Of a stretch of DNA of 64,000 nucleotides, positions 45,168 to 54,437 are shown piece after piece. Below the pieces are notes generated by a model. That model did no database searches and was not told the DNA's origin. It saw only the letters and a list, made by a program, of their open reading frames with translations. Source of the DNA: Mucilaginibacter yixingensis (lineage in GTDB: Bacteria > Bacteroidota > Bacteroidia > Sphingobacteriales > Sphingobacteriaceae); assembly GCF_041080815.1 (NCBI RefSeq), contig NZ_CP160205.1:682001-746000 (forward strand), written 5' to 3'. How positions within the stretch are numbered: the first letter of the stretch is position 1; each line of letters starts with the position of its first letter. The translations under genes were made by a program, and so were the position numbers.

Positions 45168-48100
45168 ATGATAGCAGAAACCTTTATAAAAAGGCCTATC
45201 ACGGCCATTGTTATTTCCATAGTAATAGTAATTGTAGGTATACTGGCTATGAGCAACCTGCCCGTTGGTCAATACCCTGATATTACGCCGCCTACTGTGC
45301 AAATAACAGGTACCTACACCGGCGCCGATGCGCAGACAGTAGAGCAAACGGTAGCCACGCCTATAGAAACACAGGTGAACGGTACGCCGGGTATGACCTA
45401 CCTGCAAAGTAACAGCACCAACAACGGTGCACTGAGCATGACGGTAAATTTTGAGGTGGGTACCGATATTAACATTGCCGCACTTGACGTGCAAAACCGC
45501 GTGGGTATTGCCACGCCAACCCTGCCCCAAGAGGTGCAGCGCCTGGGCTTAACGGTGCGTAAACGTAACCCCAGCATTTTGATGCTGGTGGCAATGTACT
45601 CGCCCAACGGCTCGCACAACGTAACCTTTTTGGATAACTACACCAACGTTTTTGTGCGCGATGCCGTGCTGCGTACCAAAGGTGTGGGCGACGTATTTAC
45701 CCGTGCTGACGACTTTAGTATGCGTATCTGGCTCAAACCAGATAAACTGGCCGCGCTGGGTATGACTGCTAATGACATTACCGCAGCCCTGCAAGAGCAA
45801 AACGCGCAGGTAGCTGCCGGTTCGGTAGGTGCTACGCCGCAGGAGAAAGGCCAAACGTTTGAATACTCTGTAATTGTAAAAGGCCGTTTAATGACGCCTG
45901 AGGAGTTTGGAAACGTAATTGTGCGTACACAGCCGGGTAATGGTGCTGTTGTGCATTTAAAAGATGTAGCCCGCGTAGAGTTGGGTAAATTTAACTACTC
46001 TGGTAACTCTTTTGTTGATGGTAAGCGTGCATCATACCTGCTGGTTTACCAGGCGCCAAACAGTAACGCGGTAGAAACAGCCGACAACGTTTACAAAACC
46101 ATGGCCGAGCTGAAGAAATCATTCCCTGCCGGGGTTGATTACGTTGTTCCGTTTGAGTCTGTAACCGTGGTAAAGGTATCGGTACATGAGGTGGTAGAAA
46201 CGCTGATTATAGCGTTGGTGCTGGTAATTATTGTGGTGTTCATCTTCCTGCAGGGATGGCGTACCACGCTGATCCCGGTGCTGGCTATCCCGGTATCTAT
46301 CATCGGTACGTTTATCTTCTTTATACCGTTGGGCTTTACCATTAATACACTGACACTGTTCGGTTTCGTACTGGCCATCGGTATTGTGGTAGATGATGCC
46401 ATTGTAGTGGTAGAGGCGGTAGAGCATTATATACAGGAGCGAAAGATGACGCCGAAAGAGGCGACGCTGCATGCCATGCGCGATATTTCGGCACCGGTTA
46501 TTGCCATCGCCCTTATTTTGGCAGCGGTGTTTGTGCCGGTTGGTTTTATACCCGGTATTGTGGGCAGGCTGTATCAACAGTTTGCAATTACCATTGCCAT
46601 ATCGGTACTGATCTCGGCTTTTGTGGCGCTTTCGTTAACGCCTGCGTTATGTACCTTGTTGCTGAAGCCGCACGACGATCATCATAAAGATAGTTGGCTT
46701 GACCGGATGTTTGCCCGTTTTAATGCATGGTTTGACCGTGTGACCGGCAAGTATAAAAACGGTGTGCACCGCGGCATCAAGAATGCCAAATTTGTAGTGG
46801 TTATATTGGTATGTATCATTGTAGGTACCATCCTGTTGTTTGCGCATAAGCCAACGGGCTTTATCCCTACCGAAGATGAGGGTCGTATCTATATTACGTA
46901 TGATTTGCCCGAGGCATCATCAACAGAGCGCACAGTAGCTACGCTGCACCAGATGATGGATACGCTAAAGACGGTAAAAGATATTGATCATTATGCGGCT
47001 CTGGGCGGTTTGAACGTGGTGAGCTTTGCCACCAAATCAAACAGTGCAACCATATTTGTGCAGTTGAAGCCATGGGAAGAGCGTAAAGTTACCTCGCTGC
47101 AACTGGTAGGTGTGCTGCAAAAAAAATTATCACATTTTAAAGGTGCTACAGTGGTAGTAATTCCACCGCCGGCTATTCCGGGTTTGGGTAGTACGGCTGG
47201 TTTCTCTTTCATCCTGGAAGAAAAACAGGCAGGCGGCGATATCAAAAACTTTGAGAAAGTGCTGCAAAACTTTGTGGCTGCGGCCAACAAACGACCGGAA
47301 ATTGGTAAAGCTTTCTCGTTCTTCACTGCACGCACGCCGGCATATCAGTTAACCATTGACCGTGAAAAGACCAAGCGATTGGGCGTTCAGCTATCAGACG
47401 TAAATACAGCGCTGCAAACCTATATGGGTAGTGCGTTTATTAACGACTTTACCATCTACGGACGTAACTTCCACGTGGTGGCTCAGGCCGATACCAACTA
47501 TCGTACAAACCTCGACAACCTGGGGCAGTACTTTGTGCGTAACCAGGCCGGGCAGATGGTGCCGCTCAGCACGCTGACATCTTATAAAATGATTGAGAAT
47601 GCGCCATTGATCTCCCACTACAACCTGTTCCGCTCGGCAGAAGTGGATGGCAACCCGAGAGATGGTTACAGCTCTGGCGATGCTTTGAAAGCCTTGCAGG
47701 AGGTAGCTGCGCAAACGCTACCGCAGGGGTATGGTTATGAATTCTCGGGCCTGAGTCGTGAGGAGTTGCTGTCGGGTTCAAAAACTTTGTACATCTTCCT
47801 GCTGTCGGTAGGGTTTGTGTTCTTGTTCCTGTCTGCGCTGTACGAGAGTTGGTCTGTGCCGTTCTCGGTGCTGTTGGCCGTGCCGCTGGGGGCCTTCGGC
47901 GCTATTTTGTTCTTGTGGTTCCACCCAACATTGAATAATAATATTTATGCGCAGATTGGTTTGATAACGCTAATTGGTTTGGCAGCCAAGAACGCCATCC
48001 TGATTGTGGAGTTTGCCAAAGAGCGTGTGGATAGGGGTATGGAGCTGGAAGAGTCTGTATTGGAAGCCGTACGACTGCGCTTACGCCCAATCATCATGAC

Positions 48101-48335
48101 GTCTATGGCGTTCATCCTGGGTGTGGCGCCGCTGTTGTTTGCATCTGGTGCCGGTGCTGAGGCTCGTAAAACCATCGGCTGGACGGTGTTTGGCGGTATG
48201 CTTACGGCAACATCGCTGGCTATATTTATTGTGCCGGTGCTGTTCTACATCATTACTAAGGCAGCTTACGGCAAGAAACAGCTGAAAGAACTGCACGATC
48301 ATTACAAGCCGACTGAGGACGATCCGCAGACGTGA
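45168..48335 (+). CDS. RND multidrug efflux transporter (AcrB/HAE1 family)
   Basis: Inner-membrane proton antiporter of 1055 residues, standard full length. It opens with FIKRPITAIVISIVIVIVGILAM (TM1). The TM4 proton-relay aspartates are in AIGIVVDDAIVVVEAVEHYI, and the TM10 counterpart Lys is in IGLAAKNAILIVEFAKE. Two large porter loops and 12 hydrophobic segments are readable. It is the last gene of the tolC-adaptor-pump operon. HAE1 pumps export hydrophobic drugs, dyes and lipids. The substrate cannot be read from sequence; the shared intergenic region with spt is only suggestive of a link to membrane lipid stress. Confidence 0.95.
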   Translation: MIAETFIKRPITAIVISIVIVIVGILAMSNLPVGQYPDITPPTVQITGTYTGADAQTVEQTVATPIETQVNGTPGMTYLQSNSTNNGALSMTVNFEVGTDINIAALDVQNRVGIATPTLPQEVQRLGLTVRKRNPSILMLVAMYSPNGSHNVTFLDNYTNVFVRDAVLRTKGVGDVFTRADDFSMRIWLKPDKLAALGMTANDITAALQEQNAQVAAGSVGATPQEKGQTFEYSVIVKGRLMTPEEFGNVIVRTQPGNGAVVHLKDVARVELGKFNYSGNSFVDGKRASYLLVYQAPNSNAVETADNVYKTMAELKKSFPAGVDYVVPFESVTVVKVSVHEVVETLIIALVLVIIVVFIFLQGWRTTLIPVLAIPVSIIGTFIFFIPLGFTINTLTLFGFVLAIGIVVDDAIVVVEAVEHYIQERKMTPKEATLHAMRDISAPVIAIALILAAVFVPVGFIPGIVGRLYQQFAITIAISVLISAFVALSLTPALCTLLLKPHDDHHKDSWLDRMFARFNAWFDRVTGKYKNGVHRGIKNAKFVVVILVCIIVGTILLFAHKPTGFIPTEDEGRIYITYDLPEASSTERTVATLHQMMDTLKTVKDIDHYAALGGLNVVSFATKSNSATIFVQLKPWEERKVTSLQLVGVLQKKLSHFKGATVVVIPPPAIPGLGSTAGFSFILEEKQAGGDIKNFEKVLQNFVAAANKRPEIGKAFSFFTARTPAYQLTIDREKTKRLGVQLSDVNTALQTYMGSAFINDFTIYGRNFHVVAQADTNYRTNLDNLGQYFVRNQAGQMVPLSTLTSYKMIENAPLISHYNLFRSAEVDGNPRDGYSSGDALKALQEVAAQTLPQGYGYEFSGLSREELLSGSKTLYIFLLSVGFVFLFLSALYESWSVPFSVLLAVPLGAFGAILFLWFHPTLNNNIYAQIGLITLIGLAAKNAILIVEFAKERVDRGMELEESVLEAVRLRLRPIIMTSMAFILGVAPLLFASGAGAEARKTIGWTVFGGMLTATSLAIFIVPVLFYIITKAAYGKKQLKELHDHYKPTEDDPQT

Positions 48336-48340
48336 TATTG

Positions 48341-48409
48341 ATTTCGGATTTCGGAACTTCGATTTCGGATTGATTATATGGAGGCGCAATAATTTGCGCC
48401 TCTTTTTTT
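48341..48409 (+). terminator. Terminator module copy 2 (with conserved leader)
   Basis: GAGGCGCAA-TAAT-TTGCGCCTC followed by seven T (48381-48409), preceded by ATTTCGGATTTCGGAACTTC. Nearly the same leader and hairpin occur at 19607-19670. It ends the RND operon 5 nt after the pump stop codon. Confidence 0.86.
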
Positions 48410-48430
48410 GTGTCGTTTAGTTAAGAGGAT

Positions 48431-48511
48431 GTCATTCTGAACGATAGTGAAGAATCTCTGAGGACAAGCGAACAGGCTAGTCCTTCGAGATGCTTCGTGC
48501 CTCAGCATGAC
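48431..48511. repeat. GTCAT...ATGAC palindromic element, family D
   Basis: Starts GTCATTCTGAACGATAGTG and ends GCTTCGTGCCTCAGCATGAC; CCTCAG/CTGAGG arms pair internally. It has the same ends as the other dispersed elements. Confidence 0.68.
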
Positions 48512-48941
48512 ATACAGGGGACTTAACTTAATGACATTGAGATACCGGCCCGTGGCTAATGCCTTAAGGCGTATGAGCGGATAGTGGGACTGTAGCTACC
48601 GAAGGGCTACTATCCGTCGATTTTCTGATTACACTTATATCAACTTTTCGTGTAGACCGATTATATAAAGCGGTCTGTTTTGCCTTATTTCATTTAAATT
48701 TCATCTAATTTCCGCTTTCCTATACAGTGTTTGACAGCGAAACTGAACACTTTTTGGCAAATAAATCTGTGCCATAAACAGCGCATTGGTTTTTGACTTT
48801 TTGATGAACAATGTAAAAATACCTTAAATAAAAAACGGCGTTTAAAGGTTGATTTACAGTGGATAAGCCGATTGTGAAGTTGTTAATGTAAGCGTTTTGA
48901 AACTGCGAAACAGGTAATAAATGCAGGTTTGACGGGCTGCG

Positions 48942-48959
48942 TTGGCAAAGTATTTGTAA
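48942..48959 (+). promoter_or_regulatory. Sigma-54-like promoter motif copy 1 (TTGGCA-N5-TTTGTAA)
   Basis: TTGGCA and TTTGTAA are separated by 5 bp, so the GG and GT dinucleotides are 10 bp apart, as in sigma-54 -24/-12 promoters (GG-N10-GC). It is 46 nt before the ATG at 49006. The same arrangement occurs at 56853-56870. Confidence 0.4.
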
Positions 48960-49005
48960 TTGTTGGGGTAACAATCTAATAATTGTTCACTAACGAAAAA
49001 CGACA

Positions 49006-49533
49006 ATGAAAAACTCAACTAAATTAGTAGCAGCAGCCATAGCGGCGGTTGCTATGCTATTCGGAACTCAAGTAAAAGCTCAAACTACCCCATCAAATCA
49101 ATGGCGCTTAGGTATTGGCGTTAGTCCAGCCATTCCAACAGGCAACGCAAACAACGTTTCTAAATTTGCCCTGGGCGGCGATTTACGTTTACAATATGGT
49201 GCCGCAGAAAACCTGGGCATTACATTAACCTCTGGTTATACCCGTTTTTTTGGTAAAGAAATTGGCAACACCGGTGTTAAATATGCTGGCTGGGGCGTGG
49301 TTCCGGTAAAGGCTGGTATCAAAGCCTTTTTTGCACAAAACGTTTACTTTGGTGCCGAGGCCGGTGCTGGTTTTGAAACCGGAACAGGTGGTAATACTAA
49401 ATTGCTGTTATCGCCAGCCTTAGGTTGGGCTAACAAAAGCTGGGATGTAGGCGTTCGTTATGAAAACTACTCTGGACAGAGCGATAACTACGGCCTGGTA
49501 GGTCTGCGTTTGGCTTACGGTTTCGGTCTGTAA
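49006..49533 (+). CDS. Small outer-membrane beta-barrel protein, paralog 1
   Basis: Exported protein of 175 residues with a signal peptide ending in GTQVKAQ. The mature part is a series of alternating amphipathic strands with Gly and aromatic residues, ending in GLRLAYGFGL, fitting the porin/OmpW-like outer-membrane beta-barrel domain (8-stranded size). It shares long stretches with the next gene: PTGNANN vs PTGSINN, PVKAGIKAFF vs PLKAGVKAFF, YFGAEAGAGFET vs YFGAELGAGFET, YENYSGQS vs YENFSGQS. Function unknown; probably a pore or structural protein. It has its own terminator. Confidence 0.85.
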   Translation: MKNSTKLVAAAIAAVAMLFGTQVKAQTTPSNQWRLGIGVSPAIPTGNANNVSKFALGGDLRLQYGAAENLGITLTSGYTRFFGKEIGNTGVKYAGWGVVPVKAGIKAFFAQNVYFGAEAGAGFETGTGGNTKLLLSPALGWANKSWDVGVRYENYSGQSDNYGLVGLRLAYGFGL

Positions 49534-49562
49534 ACAATTAGACAATCAATAGAAAGAAATAA

Positions 49563-49597
49563 AATAACCCTGCGTTGTGAAACGCGGGGTTATTTTA
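49563..49597 (+). terminator. Terminator after barrel paralog 1
   Basis: AATAACCCTGCGTT pairs with AACGCGGGGTTATT (one or two mismatches) across a 3-nt loop, followed by TTATTT. It starts 30 nt after the stop at 49533. Confidence 0.78.
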
Positions 49598-49653
49598 TTT
49601 AAAACAATTTGTTAAGAAATGATATTACGTAACATAATCAACCCCTTAATACT

Positions 49654-50175
49654 ATGAAAAGTAAATTTACTATCCGATTAATTGGCTTTGCAGTATTATT
49701 GCTTACACTAGCAGGCGTGCAAAGTGCCAAAGCCCAAATGTACAGCGATCGTACAAGGTTTAATGTAGGTCTTGATCTGGGGATCCCTACGGGCAGTATT
49801 AACAATTTTTCCAGCTTCGCACTTGGGGCCACGGCTCGTTTACAAATGGGCTTGGGCAGCAATGTGGCCTTTACGGCAACAACTGGTTTCTACAACTTTT
49901 TTGGTAAAACCTATGGCAACGGATTTAAGGCCGATGACGAGGGTATTGTGCCTTTAAAAGCCGGTGTTAAAGCGTTTTTTGATAAGAACGCTTATTTCGG
50001 TGCAGAACTGGGTGCCGGTTTTGAAACCCACAGCGGTGGCAGCACCAAGCTTATTGTATCGCCTGCGCTAGGTTATGCAACTAAGGAGTGGGACCTGAGT
50101 ATCCGCTATGAGAATTTTTCGGGCCAGAGTTTTAACTATGGTATGGTTGCGGCCCGTATTGGGTACAGCTTCTAA
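49654..50175 (+). CDS. Small outer-membrane beta-barrel protein, paralog 2
   Basis: Exported protein of 173 residues with a signal peptide ending in SAKAQM. It is clearly a paralog of the gene 120 bp upstream (about half of residues identical in the mature part), so the pair arose by tandem duplication. The strand pattern and terminal ARIGYSF are those of an 8-stranded outer-membrane barrel. The pair is divided by a terminator, so paralog 2 needs its own promoter, although no consensus was found in the gap. It ends at a strong bidirectional terminator. Function unknown. Confidence 0.85.
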   Translation: MKSKFTIRLIGFAVLLLTLAGVQSAKAQMYSDRTRFNVGLDLGIPTGSINNFSSFALGATARLQMGLGSNVAFTATTGFYNFFGKTYGNGFKADDEGIVPLKAGVKAFFDKNAYFGAELGAGFETHSGGSTKLIVSPALGYATKEWDLSIRYENFSGQSFNYGMVAARIGYSF

Positions 50176-50191
50176 AACTTAGAATAAGTTT

Positions 50192-50234
50192 AAAAAGAAA
50201 GCCCCTTGCTGAATAGGCAAGGGGCTTTCTTTTT
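50192..50234. terminator. Bidirectional terminator between barrel paralog 2 and rluA-like gene
   Basis: AAAAAGAAAGCCCCTTGC pairs perfectly with GCAAGGGGCTTTCTTTTT across a 7-nt loop (18 bp). It touches the stop codon of the converging pseudouridine synthase gene and has a T-tract on both strands. Confidence 0.92.
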
Positions 50235-50958
50235 AGCTGTCAAACTTGTCGAGCAATTTTAACAAAGTTTCAAAGTCTTTAGGGTAGGGGGCGTGGATGG
50301 TTATGCTCTCCTCGGTATTGGGTTTAAAGGTAACCTCATATGCATGTAGCGCAAAGCGCTTCATGATAGGCAGTTCTTCCTGGTCTTTACCCAGATGATA
50401 TTTGCGTTTCAGTTGCGATAGAAATACCGGTTTGGCACGATACATATCATCACCCGCAATGGCTGCCTGTTGGGTGGCCAGGTGGATGCGGATCTGGTGC
50501 ATACGGCCGGTTACCGGGCGGCACTCTACCAATGTATAGTGCTTAAAATATTTAAGCGAGCTGAACCAGGTTTCGGCACGTTTACCATCCTGACGGCTGA
50601 TAGACACGTGGCCCTTGCCCGTGTTAAGGATAGGCAGATCTACCAGCAGGTTATCAAACACATGTGTGCCTTCAATAATGGCATGATATACCTTATTTAC
50701 CTTACGTTTCTCAAACTGAATGGATACATTACGGTAAGCCTCCGGATTTTTGGCAATAATAAGTGCGCCTGAGGTTTCTTTATCCAACCGGTGACAGATC
50801 TGGGCATCGGCACTGTAGCCTTTGGCCAGGCGCAGCATATTGATCTCGCTGCTACCGTCGCCCCGTTCATCAAGAGTACTGATAAAGGGCGGTTTGTTCA
50901 CCACAATTACATCATCGTTCTCAAATAAAATTAAATCGGCAAACCTTGGTATTTTCAT
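50233..50958 (-). CDS. RluA-family pseudouridine synthase
   Basis: RNA modification enzyme of 241 residues from the ATG at 50958 (244 from 50967). It isomerises uridine in rRNA or tRNA. The catalytic Asp is in the motif HRLDKETSGALIIA, and the family strands VNKVYHAIIEGT, GKRAETWFSSL and VTGRMHQIRIHLA follow in order. No N-terminal S4 domain is present, so it resembles the short RluA/TruC type. It is a stand-alone gene; upstream is repeat-rich DNA. Confidence 0.92.
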   Translation of the reverse strand: MKIPRFADLILFENDDVIVVNKPPFISTLDERGDGSSEINMLRLAKGYSADAQICHRLDKETSGALIIAKNPEAYRNVSIQFEKRKVNKVYHAIIEGTHVFDNLLVDLPILNTGKGHVSISRQDGKRAETWFSSLKYFKHYTLVECRPVTGRMHQIRIHLATQQAAIAGDDMYRAKPVFLSQLKRKYHLGKDQEELPIMKRFALHAYEVTFKPNTEESITIHAPYPKDFETLLKLLDKFDS

Positions 50959-51007
50959 AAGCCGCAAAGGTAATGAAATTTTAGGGACGGGGAGATGTCT
51001 CCATCAC

Positions 51008-51102
51008 GTCATTGCGAGGCACGAAGCAATCTCTGCGAAGAACAATCCGAAATGCAAATCGACATTTGCTAGTACAGGGATTGCTTCGTTCCTCGCAATG
51101 AC
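51008..51102. repeat. REP-like palindromic repeat, family A copy 4
   Basis: GTCATTGCGAGGCACGAAG at the left and TTCGTTCCTCGCAATGAC at the right, with CGAAGCAATCTCTG / CAGGGATTGCTTCG arms. It lies in the divergent-looking gap between the rluA-like gene and the end of infB. Confidence 0.82.
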
Positions 51103-51127
51103 AAATTGGAGGGCATGCAATAATATC

Positions 51128-51158
51128 TGTAGCGATGGGTTTGAAACCCATCGCTACA
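51128..51158. repeat. Perfect 15-bp hairpin between rluA-like gene and infB
   Basis: TGTAGCGATGGGTTT-G-AAACCCATCGCTACA, with a one-base loop (longer in solution). No T-run follows. Similar TGTAG...CTACA hairpins are seen at 28448-28472 with other interior bases. Confidence 0.68.
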
Positions 51159-51174
51159 AGGAGAATGGCCATAC

Positions 51175-51202
51175 AAAAAGAGCGGCCTTGCGGGCCGCTC
51201 TT
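51175..51202 (-). terminator. Terminator of the rimP-nusA-infB operon
   Basis: On the minus strand AAGAGCGGCC-loop-GGCCGCTCTT followed by TTTGT, 52 nt after the infB stop. Confidence 0.82.
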
Positions 51203-51254
51203 CAATATTTCATCTAGCTTGATTAGCTAATCTCTAATTAACCAATCACTGTGA

Positions 51255-54200
51255 TTACAGTTTCCGTTTAACCTCTACGTTTTCGTAAGCCTCAACTATA
51301 TCGCCCACTTCAATGTTGTTGAAGTTTTGGATGTTCAGACCACACTCGTAACCTTGGTTCACTTCTTTCACGTCGTCTTTGTAGCGTTTCAATGAGGCCA
51401 GCTCGCCGGTGTATACTACAACGCCATCGCGAATGATACGGATCTTGCTGTTGCGGGTAATCTTGCCGTCCAGTACCATACAGCCGGCAATGGTGCCCAC
51501 TTTGCTGATCTTGAACGTTTCGCGGATCTCCACGTTGGCCACAATCTTCTCTTCGAATGTTGGTGCCAGCATGCCTTCCATCGCAGCTTTGATCTCGTTG
51601 ATCGCGTCGTAGATGATAGAGTACAGGCGGATATCGATCTGCTCCTGCTCGGCCAGTTTGCGTGCGCTTGTTGACGGACGCACCTGGAAACCGATGATGA
51701 TGGCATCTGATGCAGAAGCCAGCAATACGTCTGACTCGGAGATCTGACCTACTGCTTTAGAGATGATGTTTACCTGGATCTGATCGGTTGACAGTTTCAG
51801 TAATGAATCTGACAATGCTTCGATAGAACCATCCACGTCACCTTTAACGATGATGTTAAGCTCTTTAAAGTTACCGATAGCCAAACGACGACCGATCTCA
51901 TCAAGCGTGATGTGTTTCTGCGTACGCAGGCCTTGCTCGCGCTGCAATTGCAGGCGTTTGTTGGCAATCTCGCGGGCTTCAACCTCGCTCTCCAGTACGT
52001 TGAATTTATCGCCGGCTGTTGGCGCGCCCTGCATACCCAGTACCTGTACCGGTGTAGACGGACCAACAGTATCAATACGCTGACCGCGGGAGTTGCTCAA
52101 TGCCTTAACACGGCCTGAGTAACAGCCTGCCAGAATTGGATCGCCTACGCGCAGGGTACCTGCTTGTACCAGGATGGTGGTAACAATACCACGGCCTTTG
52201 TCTAACGCTGCCTCGATAACGGTACCAACGGCACGTTTGTTCGGGTTGGCTTTCAGCTCTAACAGCTCGGCTTCCAGCAATACTTTTTCCAGCAGCAGGT
52301 CTACGTTCATACCAGTTTTGGCCGATATTTCCTGCGTTTGGTATTTACCACCCCACTCTTCTACCAGGATATTCATGGCAGAAAGTTGCTCGCGGATCTT
52401 GTCGGCATTAGCGCCGGGTTTATCCATTTTGTTGAAGGCGAAGATGATAGGTACACCTGCAGCCTGCGCGTGGTTTATAGCCTCGCGGGTTTGCGGCATC
52501 ACACTGTCGTCACCGGCAATCACAATAATTACAATATCTGTTACCTGGGCACCACGTGCACGCATGGCGGTAAACGCTTCGTGACCCGGTGTATCCAGGA
52601 AGGTGATCTTACGGCCATCTTCCAGATTAACGTCATAAGCACCAATGTGCTGGGTAATACCACCGGCTTCACCGGCTACTACCTTGGTTTTGCGTATAAA
52701 ATCGAGCAACGAGGTTTTACCGTGGTCAACGTGACCCATGATGGTAACGATTGGTGCACGCGGAATCAGATCTTCTGGTGCATCCGGCTCGTCAAGGTTG
52801 GTTTCCTCGTCTTCTGGTTTAACAAATTGTATTTCGTAGCCAAACTCATCAGCAACAATGGTGAGCGTTTCCGCGTCCAGACGCTGGTTGATGGATACGA
52901 ACATGCCCAGGCTCATACAGGTAGAGATGATCTTGGTAACAGGCTCATCAATCATATTGGCCAGCTCGTTTGCAGTTACAAACTCGGTTACCTTTAATAC
53001 TCTTGATTGTGCTGCTTCTTCCAGTGCTGCTTCTTCTGCCGATGCGGCTACATCATCACGTTTCTGACGACGGAATTTAGCGCGCTGTGCAAATTTGCCC
53101 GACTTACCAGCACCGCTCAAGCGGGCCAGTGTAGCCTTAATCTGGTCTTGTATCTCTTTTTCTGTTGGCTCTTCTTTTGGAGTAGAAGGGGCCTGGTTAC
53201 GGTTACGGAAATCATTACGACCACCGCCGTGCTGACCGCCGCCCTGACGATTACCGCCATGCTGGCCACCGCCCGGACGATTGCCGTGCTGACCGCCACC
53301 CTGACCATGTTGACCGCCACCCTGGCCCTGGCCTTGTTGGCCCTGACCTTGCTGACCCTGGCCACCCTGTGGGTGATTGCCCGGGCCTTCTTTGCGCTTA
53401 CGCTTACGTTTATGGTCTGCATTACCGGCGTTAGACGACGATGCTACCGGACCACTACGACGCGGCTGCTCTACCGGTAATTGAATTTTACCGATGATAT
53501 TTGGACCGCTCAGGCGCTCTGCCTTAGCACGGATCACTTCATTACCGTTGTCATTGCTTCCTTCGCCATCGTTAGTATTGGTGGCGGCAGGTGTTGCAGG
53601 TGTTGCAGGGGCAGCTGGTGCTGCCGGCGTTGTTGGAGCGGCAGGTGCAGGCGCTGCCGGAGCTTGTGCAGCCGGTTTTGGTTCCGGTTGTTTCTCTGGC
53701 GCTGGTGTTGGTGCTGGCTGCTCGGCCGGTTTAACTTCGGCTACCGGTTTTGGCGGCTCTGGTGCTGCAACGGGTTTAACAGCCTCTGGTTCAGGGGCTG
53801 GTGTTGGAGCAGGAGCTGGTGCCGGCTCTGGTACTACCGGTTTTTCTTCTGCTTTTGGTGGTGCCGGAGGCGCCGGTGTTTCTTCTTTTTTAACCGCTGG
53901 TTGCTCTGCTGGTTTTTTACCATGCAGCTCATCCAGGTTGATTTTTCCAACTACGGTTACACCTGGCAACGCTGCCTCATTACGCTGCTCCTCGGCCTTA
54001 GGCGCTTCTTCCTTAGGCTTTGGTTTGTCGTTTTGTGGCGGCGCAAAATGTCCTGTATTTTTAATCAGTATCTCCTCGTTGTCAAACTCTTTGTTACGAT
54101 GACTGTCTGCTGGCCTGTCGGTTGGAGGCTGCACAGCGTCATCGCGACGGATCTTGCCGATGTTGATCTGCTTAGCTTCTTCCTTAATGATCTTGTCGGC

Positions 54201-54365
54201 AGCAAACTCTTTGAGCAAAACGGTATACATGTCGCCATCCAGCTTGGCCATAGGGTGCTTGTCTACTTTGTACCCTTTGGCTGCCAGAAAATCGACAATG
54301 GTACTCATACCAATGTTCAGTTCCTTTACTGCCTTAATTAATTTTATGGATTTGTCTTCTGACAT
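51255..54365 (-). CDS. infB: Translation initiation factor IF-2
   Basis: GTPase of 1036 residues that delivers initiator tRNA to the ribosome. An N-terminal IF2_N helix domain ([17 protein letters not shown]...) is followed by a very long linker (~100-460): first Pro/Ala/Glu-rich, then Gly/Gln/His-rich ([24 protein letters not shown]). After a second IF2_N-like domain, the G domain has GHVDHGKTS (about 540), [12 protein letters not shown] and SAK motifs, then domains II, III and IV. Third gene of the conserved rimP-nusA-infB operon. The linker is longer and more repetitive than usual. Confidence 0.98.
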   Translation of the reverse strand: MSEDKSIKLIKAVKELNIGMSTIVDFLAAKGYKVDKHPMAKLDGDMYTVLLKEFAADKIIKEEAKQINIGKIRRDDAVQPPTDRPADSHRNKEFDNEEILIKNTGHFAPPQNDKPKPKEEAPKAEEQRNEAALPGVTVVGKINLDELHGKKPAEQPAVKKEETPAPPAPPKAEEKPVVPEPAPAPAPTPAPEPEAVKPVAAPEPPKPVAEVKPAEQPAPTPAPEKQPEPKPAAQAPAAPAPAAPTTPAAPAAPATPATPAATNTNDGEGSNDNGNEVIRAKAERLSGPNIIGKIQLPVEQPRRSGPVASSSNAGNADHKRKRKRKEGPGNHPQGGQGQQGQGQQGQGQGGGQHGQGGGQHGNRPGGGQHGGNRQGGGQHGGGRNDFRNRNQAPSTPKEEPTEKEIQDQIKATLARLSGAGKSGKFAQRAKFRRQKRDDVAASAEEAALEEAAQSRVLKVTEFVTANELANMIDEPVTKIISTCMSLGMFVSINQRLDAETLTIVADEFGYEIQFVKPEDEETNLDEPDAPEDLIPRAPIVTIMGHVDHGKTSLLDFIRKTKVVAGEAGGITQHIGAYDVNLEDGRKITFLDTPGHEAFTAMRARGAQVTDIVIIVIAGDDSVMPQTREAINHAQAAGVPIIFAFNKMDKPGANADKIREQLSAMNILVEEWGGKYQTQEISAKTGMNVDLLLEKVLLEAELLELKANPNKRAVGTVIEAALDKGRGIVTTILVQAGTLRVGDPILAGCYSGRVKALSNSRGQRIDTVGPSTPVQVLGMQGAPTAGDKFNVLESEVEAREIANKRLQLQREQGLRTQKHITLDEIGRRLAIGNFKELNIIVKGDVDGSIEALSDSLLKLSTDQIQVNIISKAVGQISESDVLLASASDAIIIGFQVRPSTSARKLAEQEQIDIRLYSIIYDAINEIKAAMEGMLAPTFEEKIVANVEIRETFKISKVGTIAGCMVLDGKITRNSKIRIIRDGVVVYTGELASLKRYKDDVKEVNQGYECGLNIQNFNNIEVGDIVEAYENVEVKRKL

Positions 54366-54437
54366 TTATTACCTCTTTCGGTCTTTCTTTTTATTGTTAT
54401 TAATGCAAAAATACGATTTTTTAATTGGTAATCATGC

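Larger units (their letters stand above)
48336..49005. other. Gap of 670 bp, repeats and promoter, no gene seen
   Basis: Contains terminator module copy 2 (48341-48409), a GTCAT...ATGAC element (48431-48511), a short CCTTAAGG-type palindrome near 48562, an AT-rich middle part, and a sigma-54-like promoter motif (48942-48959) before the barrel gene at 49006. A minus-strand frame at 48720-48974 has no start context or family features and is not called. Confidence 0.55.

Noticed and set aside
48720..48974. 84-residue minus-strand frame in the 670-bp gap
   Set aside because: No family features, no start context and it overlaps the sigma-54-like promoter region; treated as chance.
51128..51158. 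Hairpin as part of a riboswitch or tRNA
   Set aside because: A single 15-bp palindrome with no conserved aptamer or tRNA arms; better explained as a repeat.
53481..54341. 286-residue Cys/Arg/Trp-rich frame on the plus strand opposite infB
   Set aside because: Antisense shadow of the Pro/Ala-rich infB linker; composition is unlike real proteins and infB is unmistakable.
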